38,487 nucleotides of DNA, taken from positions 1-38,487 of the forward strand of contig CAZRDM010000020.1 of the NCBI GenBank assembly GCA_964598845.1, written 5' to 3'. The notes below the pieces were generated by a model. The model saw only the letters and a list, made by a program, of their open reading frames with translations, did no database searches and had not been told where the DNA came from. The stretch comes from FEN-987 sp964598845 (GTDB lineage Archaea > Thermoproteota > Bathyarchaeia > 40CM-2-53-6). Made by a program: the position numbers and the translations under genes. This document shows, one piece after another, positions 32,560-38,487 of the stretch (the stretch's first letter is position 1; the number at the start of each line of letters is the position of its first letter).

Positions 32560-35500
32560 ATGCCCCGTTACAAGACCACATCGGAGATACAGAAGATCAT
32601 ATCGAACAAGGATCAGATCCGAAAGACGTAGCTTAGTTTCTGCGTCCGGAATATATGGGCATAATCGCCCATGTCGACCACGGCAAGTGCGTGAGCGAGG
32701 ACACCCTTGTTCCTCTGTCTTCTGGTGAAATAGCACCGATCGCCGACCTCTATCAGAGATTTCAGTCAGGCGATGAACTAGCTAGGGAAGTGGACTCGTT
32801 CGATGTCTCCGCTCTAGCCGTCAAGGATCGTATGGCGTCTCATGTTTTCAAACTTAATGCGGATACACTAGTTGAGGTCATTCTAGACAACGGGTGGACG
32901 GTAAGGACTACTCCGGAGCACCCGTTCTATGCTTTGAGTAGACACGGTCTGGTTGAAAGTGTTAGGGCAGAACGTCTGAAGGCGGGAGAATACCTGCTTG
33001 TTCCCCTCGTGCTAAAACCGCGCATTGCCAGCCTTGAGAGGGTGAAGGAACAGATTCTTGCTAAATTAGCGGCCAAGCCATATTATCTAGCCTATCTGGG
33101 CAAACGGCATGCCCGAGCACTGCGGTCCAGAGTTGAGGCTCTCGGGTCAAGAAAGGTATACGAACGAGCCTCCTGTTCTTGCTCCTTCGTCGCCTTCAGG
33201 GCGAACCTAGAGACGGGACGCTTTCGATTAAACGATCTTGCGAGTTTGGCGAATACGCTGGGCATTTCATGGAGCTCCCTGTACGACCAAATTGAACGCT
33301 TGAACTACAGGCTGAGTGTCAGGCGGTTTGGTAAACATTCGCGTCGAATCTACCTGCCAAAATATCTTGCTCAATTCCGGCGCTTAGCCTACCTAGTCGG
33401 CCTACTCTACGGAGACGGAAGCGTGCGCGCCTCACTCCACAACTCGGACCCACGGCTACTTTCAAGCGCCCAGGCGATTCTCAAGGGAGTCCTCGACGTA
33501 CAGTCGAAGTTGATTCTAGACAAGAGGACACTCGGTCGAAGACTCGACCATCATGGTGGAATGACGCTCATCAAGTTTCTTGAGGATCTTTGTGATTATC
33601 CTCCATATCACAAATCGCATAGACTGAAGCTTCCGTGGCTCTTCCTCATAATGAATGACAGCGTCCTCGCAAGCTTCCTGCGCGGACTCTACGACACGGA
33701 TGGATACGTTGAGAAGAACTCTAGGTGTGTGGGACTAACCACTGCTAGCACTGAACTCGCGAAGAGAGTGTCCATAGCACTGCTGAGATTTGGGATCCAA
33801 TCAAGACTATCTCGCAAAGGCAAATACCTCACTGTGAAGATATCAAGTCGCAGTTGCATTAAGTTCCTTCAGCGCATAGGATTCAGCAAGAAAGACAAAC
33901 GTACTGCTTTGAGGAAGATTGCTCGTCGTTCTCTGATTGATATGAAGACAGGTTTCCTTCCCATAGCGCCTGACATTCTCAGAGACCTGAGAACTCACTT
34001 GGCATTTCCGCGGACAGCCTTAGGGTTGCCGTTCTACTCGAACCTTGAGTCTGGTCGAACTCGAATAAGCCGGGAGAATCTAGCTGCAATCGCTCGTTCG
34101 CTGCGTTCGTTCACCAAGCGGAGGATCATGCAGAGGCTCATTGTCACCCGACTCATCGGCGACGGGTTTACGCCGGGAAGAGTAGCAAAGGAGATAGGAC
34201 TGCCCGTAGCACCCTTGAACGGTATCGTTGAGCAGCTCATCCAAGACGGGGTAATACGAAGGACTGGTCGTCGATTCACCGTTACGAAGTACGGGCTCGA
34301 GCTAATGCGTGATTGGTCAACATTACTCAAAAGCCGCCAAGCCAGACAGAACTTACGAGATTTGCTTTCCCGCTGGTTGATGCTAAGCCGAGGTGAGGCC
34401 GGCTTTGTAAAAGTCAAGTCCTGCATATCCGCTACAGGCAACTTTGACGTCTACGACATTTCGGTCCCCATGACACATACTTTCATTGGAAACGGAATCG
34501 TAGTGCACAACACAACGATGAGCGATTCGCTCCTTGCTGCCGCAGGTCTTCTGTCACCAAGCATGGCTGGCACAGCGCTCGCCCTCGACTATATGGAAGA
34601 GGAACAAAAACGCCAGATGACGATCAAGGCAGCGAACATAAGCTTACTACATGAGAGGAATGGAACGGCCTACGTCATCAACCTCATAGACACACCGGGG
34701 CACGTTGACTTTTCAGGTAGGGTAACGAGGTCGTTGAGAGCGATCGATGGTGCTGTTGTGGTTGTTGACTCCGTTGAGGAAATAATGGTTCAGACCGAGA
34801 CGGTGACCAGGCAGGCACTTGAGGAACGGGTTCGACCCGTTCTTTACATTAACAAGATTGATCGTCTAATCAAGGAACTCAGATTGACGCCTGACCAAAT
34901 TCAGGAGAGGATAGGCCGCATAATCACGGAATTCAACCGCCTAGTCGACCTCTATGCTGAACCCGAATATCGTGAGAGATGGAAAGTTAATTTCGCCACG
35001 AATACGGTGGCCATGGGTTCTGCCAAGGATAGATGGGGGTTCACGGCAGAGATAGCAGAGAAGAAAGGCGTCAGATTCTCGGATGTCGCGGAAGCCTATG
35101 CGAAAGACATGTTGTCCGAACTGGTTCAGCGCGCCCCACTTCACGAAGCCATCCTGAACATGGCTGTGGAATCAATGCCGGCACCCCATGTCGCTCAAAA
35201 GTACCGCATACCCAGAGTCTGGAAGGGTGACATAAGCAGCGAAATTGGCCAGGCGATGCTGAACTGTGACGACAACGGACCGATTGTTATGGCTGTAACG
35301 AACATAGTAGTCGATCCGCAGGCAGGGGTCGTGGCGAGTGGCAGACTTTTCTCGGGAACGATAAGCGAGGGCATGACCCTACATCTCCTAGGGGCTCGTG
35401 TTGATCAGCGAGTTCAGCAAGTATGCATATTCATGGGACCCTACAGGGAAATAGTTGGAACCATAAACGCAGGAAACATTCCCGCTCTTCTCGGACTTGA

Positions 35501-36599
35501 CGCCGCCAAGGCAGGTGAAACCCTATCCATCGTGAAGGACATCGCACCCTTCGAAGCGGTTCGCTATGTTACAGAACCGGTTGTCACTATGGCGGTTGAA
35601 CCGAAGTTTAGCAGAGATCTACCCAAACTTGTGGACATTCTGCGTAAACTGAACCTAGAAGACCCGAACCTCGTCACGAAAATCAACGAGGAAACTGGAG
35701 AGTATTTGATAGCCGGAATGGGCACGCTTCACTTGGAAATTGCGACTACACTCATTACGAAGACGGGGCTTGAAATCGTAACATCAACGCCGATTGTGAT
35801 TTACCGTGAAGGCATCAGAGATACCGCTGGACCAGTTGAGGGTAGATCCCCGAACAAGCACAACAAGATCTACATCCAAATCGAACCTCTGCCCGAGAAG
35901 ATCATCAAGATGATTCATGAAGGAAAGATCGGGGAATACCAAGACCGCCACGAGATGGCCAAGATCCTGCGAGAAGAAGGTTGGAGCCCAGATGAGGCTC
36001 GTGGTGTTTGGAGCGTTGATGAAGGAGGTAACATGCTGGTCGAGGTGACTAAGGGAGCTCAGTTCCTACAGGAAGTGAAGGATATGGTTGTGGCAGGCTA
36101 CCGCTGGGGTTTGAAGGAAGGACCACTGGCGTACGAGCAGATCCGCGGCCTCAAGGCGAAGATCACTGATATTTCGCTTCACGAAGACCCCGTACACAGA
36201 GGCCCAGCCCAGATAATGCCCATGGCTAGAAGAGCCTTCTTCGCCGGATTCCTAAGCGCAGATCCGATCTTAATGGAACCTGTGCAGAAGATTACAGTCA
36301 AGGTTCCGCCTGAGCTCCTAGGGGTAGCCACGAGCGTGATTTCGCAGAAACGTGGCAAAATCATCTCTGTCGAGCAACGCGGACATTTGGTCTACGTGAC
36401 TGGAGAACTTCCAACTGCCGAGACCTTCGATCTCTCAGAGGTTATGCGAAGCGCCTCACAGGGAAGAGCCTTCTGGGGATTAGAATTCTCTCACTGGGCA
36501 CCCGTCCCGCAGTCCATGGTGATGCAGGTTATAGCCGACATCCGCAAACGCAAGGGACTTCCCCCGGAACCACACAAGGCAGAGGACTTCATGGAGTAG
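32560..36599 (+). CDS. fusA: Elongation factor 2, interrupted by a BHB intron and an intein
   Basis: Exons are 32560-32623 and 32653-36599. Exon 1 encodes MPRYKTTSEIQKIISNKDQIR; joining to exon 2 gives RNMGIIAHVDHGK, the standard aEF-2 N-terminus. Unspliced, a TAG follows two codons after the Arg and the frame is wrong. After K34 a 608-residue intein is inserted, and the second extein begins TTMSDSLLAAAG. The mature EF-2 is 728 residues, the normal length. G domain motifs follow: IDTPGHVDFSG (G3) and INKID (G4). Domain IV keeps the diphthamide site LHEDPVHRGPAQ. EF-2 moves tRNAs and mRNA through the ribosome. Loss of either RNA or protein splicing should abolish function. Confidence 0.93.
32624..32652 (+). 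other. 29-nt bulge-helix-bulge intron in EF-2 mRNA
   Basis: The RNA folds as follows: exon TCCG (32618-32621) pairs with intron CGGA (32647-32650) as the 4-bp central helix. AAA (32622-32624) and ATA (32651-32653) are the two 3-nt bulges. GACGTA (32625-32630) pairs with TGCGTC (32641-32646, one G-U) as the intron helix around a 10-nt loop. Cutting after the second base of each bulge removes 32624-32652 and yields CGA AAT ATG GGC, encoding R-N-M-G exactly as in aEF-2. The 29-nt length changes the frame by 2, as needed. The outer exon helix is weak (A-U, A-U, C-G, U-G, G-C with two mismatches). Confidence 0.85.
32688..34511 (+). mobile_element. 608-residue intein with LAGLIDADG homing endonuclease in the EF-2 P-loop
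   Basis: Starts at Cys1 (CVSEDTLVPLSSGE, block A) right after HVDHGK. Block B is RTTPEHPF with His78. The C-terminus reads FDVYDISVPMTHTFIGNGIVVHN (blocks F/G), ending His607-Asn608 with Thr as +1 residue. Two dodecapeptide endonuclease motifs are intact: LAYLVGLLYGDGS at 233-245 and LASFLRGLYDTDGYV at 327-341, each with its metal-binding Asp. Extra helix-turn-helix-like segments (LNDLASLANTLGISWSSLYDQI; ISRENLAAIARSL; LIGDGFTPGRVAKEIG) lie on either side. The insertion falls between Lys and Thr of the GTP-binding P-loop. All splicing residues are present, so it should be active. Confidence 0.95.
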
Positions 36600-36642
36600 G
36601 TACCATTGCCTTCCCCGCCTCTTCTTGGCATAAAGAGTAACC

Positions 36643-36650
36643 GTTTTAAC
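36643..36650 (+). promoter_or_regulatory. TATA-like element upstream of the 152-residue gene
   Basis: GTTTTAAC with a predicted TSS near 36671, 9 nt before the ATG at 36680. Confidence 0.4.
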
Positions 36651-36679
36651 ACCCCTTCGGCACGCAACCCATTCTAGAA

Positions 36680-37293
36680 ATGCCGAGACCACTCGAAACT
36701 CTCCTCTCCCTTCCAAGAATTCGTCTGTTCGAAAGAGTTCCGATTTTGGAAACTCGAAGGCTAATTCGTCGTTATGCGGACCAACGAGAATATCAGGTTA
36801 GACTCGTGAAACATGCGCTTAAAGTCTCAGGCGCGTCAGCTCAACAGTTTTCCATCGATGAGAAGGGATTATCAACCTTACTTGAGGAAATAGATACTGG
36901 GGAATACACCCTCACAAGACGCTCAAGAGTTGTAATCGAATCAATGCTGAGTGGCATATATGAAGACGGATTAATCTTCAAGGAATACGAAAGGGACGTC
37001 GAAACCCTCTATGAATTTTCGAGAGACCTTCAAAGGATTTCGAAGCTCGCGGACAAGACAAAGGAAGAGTCAATTGATGTTGCAAGGGCCCTTATGATCA
37101 NNNNNNNNNNNNNNNNNNNNNNNNNNNNNNNNNNNNNNNNNNNNNNNNNNNNNNNNNNNNNNNNNNNNNNNNNNNNNNNNNNNNNNNNNNNNNNNNNNNN
37201 CTCGCGGACAAGACAAAGGAAGAGTCAATTGATGTTGCAAGGGCCCTTATGATCAGATTGCCGCAACACCACGAGGTATTTGAAGGCAAATAG
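36680..37293 (+). CDS. Unrecognised helical protein, split by a false assembly gap
   Basis: The frame starts at ATG 36680. The 100 Ns at 37101-37200 are flanked by identical 55-bp copies (37046-37100, 37201-37255). Removing the Ns and one copy gives a continuous 152-residue protein ending ALMIRLPQHHEVFEGK and TAG at 37291-37293. It is basic at the N-terminus (RIRLFERVPILETRRLIRRYADQ) and mostly helical and charged, with no membrane segment, cysteine pair or catalytic motif that I can identify. The tail KYxRDxETLYEFSRDLQRI resembles an extended coiled coil. Function unknown. Confidence 0.7.
37046..37255. repeat. Scaffolding artefact: 55-bp duplicate flanking 100 N
   Basis: 37046-37100 and 37201-37255 are identical over 55 bp, with 37101-37200 all N. 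Same signature and same length as the gap in mtaD: an unmerged k-mer overlap. Confidence 0.95.
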
Positions 37294-37365
37294 GTTACAT
37301 TAAGAATACGGTTTATTCGATGTTTTTGGGTGCCCGCAGTCCAGCTGAAGGATTAGGATGCTCCG

Positions 37366-37803
37366 ATGAATCCCATAAGGCGCGAAACAATCGAAGCTGC
37401 GCTGAATTGGATGCTAGACCAAAATATTCTTGTGAAAAAATCGACGAAAGATCCTGAAACCTTCGCCACCGTTCGCGGATACCTCCTTTCCGAGATAGCT
37501 CGGGAGAAGATCGGTGCGAATCTTGTCACCTTGTTCGCGAAGGCTACGAGGAGAAGGAACGGAAAACTAGGCAAGGTTACTCTCCGCGATGCCTTCCTAA
37601 CGGCGGCACTCGGTGCGGTATTGCAAATGAGTGAAACTTCAATTAGCGAAGATGAAATGCTGCGATGCGCAAATATCATCTTGGAGCTCCTTCCCATAAG
37701 ACAACTGGAAGAGGCAGGAATTGCTTACAGGCCCCTGCGAAGTCTAGCCTGCGACGCATCTCTGGTGGGGAAAATGCGGCGCCTATGTACGAAACCTATC
37801 TAG
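37366..37803 (+). CDS. Unrecognised protein, possibly winged-helix
   Basis: This 145-residue frame starts from ATG 37366. The N-terminus (RRETIEAALNWMLDQNILVKKSTKDPETFATVRGYLL) has the look of a helix-helix-wing, and the rest is helical with a KATRRRNGKLGKVTLRDAFLTAALGAVL segment and ILELLPIRQLEEAGI. No metal site or membrane span is visible. It follows the 152-residue gene by 72 nt in the same direction and they may be co-transcribed. I do not recognise a family. Confidence 0.55.
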   Translation: MNPIRRETIEAALNWMLDQNILVKKSTKDPETFATVRGYLLSEIAREKIGANLVTLFAKATRRRNGKLGKVTLRDAFLTAALGAVLQMSETSISEDEMLRCANIILELLPIRQLEEAGIAYRPLRSLACDASLVGKMRRLCTKPI

Positions 37804-37918
37804 TCGAGTACCCCCGAGCGATTCCAAAGTATCTTGTCGTAGCCAGCAAAACAACACCTAGGAACCCCGTCAACGCAAGCAATCCACCCGCAATCTTGCC
37901 GGCCTTGCGGACTTCCAT
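37796..37918 (-). CDS. Candidate 40-residue membrane protein
   Basis: ATG at 37918 (minus strand) with GAGGA about 10 nt upstream opens a 41-codon frame. It encodes a basic start (MEVRKAGKIAG), one hydrophobic helix (GLLALTGFLGVVLLATTRYFG) and a short tail. It overlaps the end of the 145-residue gene by 8 nt, convergently. The ribosome site and membrane-helix composition favour it over the longer, proline-rich plus-strand frame across the same DNA. Function unknown. Confidence 0.35.
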   Translation of the reverse strand: MEVRKAGKIAGGLLALTGFLGVVLLATTRYFGIARGYSTR

Positions 37919-38097
37919 GATGGAAACATTCCTCGAATTGATCAGGATGCCGCGGCAAATCCTAAGAGAGTTAGGCTTGTCTTTCCTACGGCCTACGTCG
38001 TGAGGCTTTTATTGCCAGCTCAATACTTCATCCTCTTGCGGTCGTCTCGGCTGGGATTTGAGTGCGAGAGGCAAGACTCCACTAGGCCGTGGTCCAG

Positions 38098-38124
38098 ATG
38101 CAGCCTGCGGGGCTGGAAGGATAA
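38098..38124 (+). other. Predicted D-loop intron of tRNA-Gly (27 nt)
   Basis: GTCC (38092-38095) pairs with GGAT (38119-38122, one G-U). The bulges are AGA (38096-38098) and AAC (38123-38125). Inside, CAGCC (38101-38105) pairs with GGCTG (38111-38115) with a small internal loop between. Cutting after the second bulge base leaves GTCCAG joined to CCTGGTCTATGAC, a normal D-arm. This is a relaxed BHB, less perfect than the variable-loop one. Confidence 0.6.
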
Positions 38125-38157
38125 CCTGGTCTATGACGGAGGCCCCCCAAGCCTCTA

Positions 38158-38180
38158 AGCTGCATGACCGCAGCGAGGAA
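38158..38180 (+). other. Variable-loop BHB intron of tRNA-Gly (23 nt)
   Basis: Textbook motif: CCTC (38152-38155) pairs with GAGG (38175-38178) as the central helix. The 3-nt bulges are TAA (38156-38158) and AAA (38179-38181). GCTGC (38159-38163) pairs with GCAGC (38170-38174) around a 6-nt loop. Excision of 38158-38180 leaves variable-loop sequence TAAC. Confidence 0.85.
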
Positions 38181-38283
38181 ACCCGGGTTCGAATCCCGGC
38201 GGCCGCACCAAAATTTCGGTTCAACACCGCGCGTCGGAACGGAGGTCAGTGCACGTAACAGACGGATAGGCAGATGACCCACA

Positions 38284-38487
38284 ATGATCTTTGAGTCCCT
38301 TGCTCTGGTCTCGATTGGTCTTGTGGTTGGTCTCAGCGGCGCTGTGATTCCTGGCCCTCTGTTGGCTTTCACGCTGTACGATACTTCTAGAAAGGGGCGG
38401 GTCACTGGCCATTACATTATGATGGGTCACGTGTTGTGGGAGTTTGGAGTCATCTTGCTGATCCTGTTAGGATTCGGCTGGATAATA
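38284..38487 (+). CDS. LysE/RhtB-type exporter, N-terminal part
   Basis: The frame starts at ATG 38284 and runs off the right edge; 68 residues are visible. It begins FESLALVSIGLVVGLSGAVIPGPLLAFTLYDTSRKG, the LysE-family N-terminus in which a hydrophobic helix leads into (G)xxPGP. A second helix (HVLWEFGVILLILLGFGWII) follows. These proteins export amino acids or other small metabolites across the cell membrane. The substrate cannot be predicted from the fragment. Confidence 0.75.
   Translation, partial: MIFESLALVSIGLVVGLSGAVIPGPLLAFTLYDTSRKGRVTGHYIMMGHVLWEFGVILLILLGFGWII

Larger units (their letters stand above)
38083..38210 (+). tRNA. tRNA-Gly(CCC) with two non-anticodon introns
   Basis: The 3' half is standard: T-stem CCGGG/CCCGG around TTCGAAT, acceptor strand CGGCCGC (38200-38206), discriminator A and encoded CCA (38208-38210). 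The anticodon stem GAGGC/GCCTC (38139-38143, 38151-38155) closes the loop CCCCCAA, so the anticodon is CCC (38146-38148) with an unusual C33. The D-arm is interrupted by an intron at about 38098-38124 and the variable loop by one at 38158-38180. The mature RNA would have a 4-nt variable loop (TAAC). The 5' acceptor strand reads TAGGCCG (38083-38089): five bases pair with the 3' strand, but the first two do not (GC expected). Confidence 0.85.

Noticed and set aside
32522..32728. 68-residue arginine-rich plus-strand frame at the start of EF-2
   Set aside because: It is an out-of-frame reading of the EF-2 N-terminal exon and intron.
32655..36599. EF-2 starting at the internal ATG 32655 (MGIIAHVDHGK), as a simple gene caller would choose
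   Set aside because: It lacks the 22-23 residues before the G domain, and the upstream DNA encodes exactly those residues in another frame; the BHB intron explains the break.
37665..38003. 112-residue plus-strand frame overlapping the 145-residue gene
   Set aside because: Proline-rich, no family look, and it overlaps a better frame; the opposite strand has a ribosome site and a membrane-helix frame across the same DNA.

Overview
The window is archaeal and most likely comes from a member of the TACK lineages (Bathyarchaeia, Thaumarchaeota/Nitrososphaeria or Aigarchaeota relatives); the exact group cannot be fixed from this sequence alone. The evidence is a TFB transcription factor, Gar1, FEN1, an ATP-dependent DNA ligase, prefoldin beta, ribosomal proteins eS1 and S15, KEOPS subunits, archaeal EF-2 and Dph6, an XPF nuclease without a helicase domain, many TTG/GTG starts, and AT-rich TATA boxes about 25 nt upstream of short leaders. 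It looks like a metagenomic scaffold: it has three 100-N gaps, and two of them are flanked by identical 55-bp copies, the mark of an unmerged k-mer overlap.

Layout. 1-3.8 kb: end of a probable malic enzyme, npdG-ychF, a convergent sugar-nucleotidyltransferase and a small membrane/coiled-coil protein. 3.8-8.5 kb (minus): kae1-bud32-XTPase-rps15-recJ-pcc1-rps3ae, a translation/tRNA-modification cluster holding three KEOPS subunits. 8.7-13 kb: ileS, then tfb and gar1 (minus). 13.2-16.6 kb (plus): a three-gene operon that I read as a compact Smc5/6-like complex, made of an Smc5-type ATPase, an Nse4-like kleisin and an Nse3/MAGE-like tandem winged-helix protein. A divergent tRNA-guanine-transglycosylase-like gene overlaps its end convergently. 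17.7-20 kb: zinc-ribbon protein, prefoldin beta, DUF3194, DHH phosphoesterase. 20-23.3 kb: ECF transporter module (A, A', T) and XPF nuclease. 23.3-27.1 kb: SAH hydrolase, UbiA prenyltransferase, MTA/SAH deaminase. 27.1-30.4 kb (minus): fen1-lig-dph6. 30.7-32.2 kb: a membrane-anchored M6-like metalloprotease. 32.5-36.6 kb: EF-2. 36.7-38.5 kb: two unrecognised proteins, a tRNA-Gly and the start of a LysE-type exporter.

The three strongest observations are these. (1) The Smc5-Nse4-Nse3-like operon, a candidate archaeal counterpart of the eukaryotic Smc5/6 core. (2) The EF-2 gene, which carries a 29-nt bulge-helix-bulge (BHB) intron that must be removed to restore the frame and the canonical N-terminus, followed 35 nt later by a 608-residue intein with a LAGLIDADG homing endonuclease inserted in the P-loop. 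(3) A tRNA-Gly(CCC) with two non-anticodon BHB introns (D-loop and variable loop), which implies a tRNA splicing endonuclease of broad specificity that could also process the EF-2 mRNA. A secondary point is that ribosomal protein S15 appears to start at ACG.

Many genes here converge on translation: EF-2 is the substrate of diphthamide synthesis (Dph6 is 5 kb away), KEOPS makes t6A in tRNA, and IleRS, S15, eS1 and the intron-bearing tRNA are close by. A second theme is genome maintenance: Smc5/6-like complex, RecJ, XPF, FEN1 and ligase.
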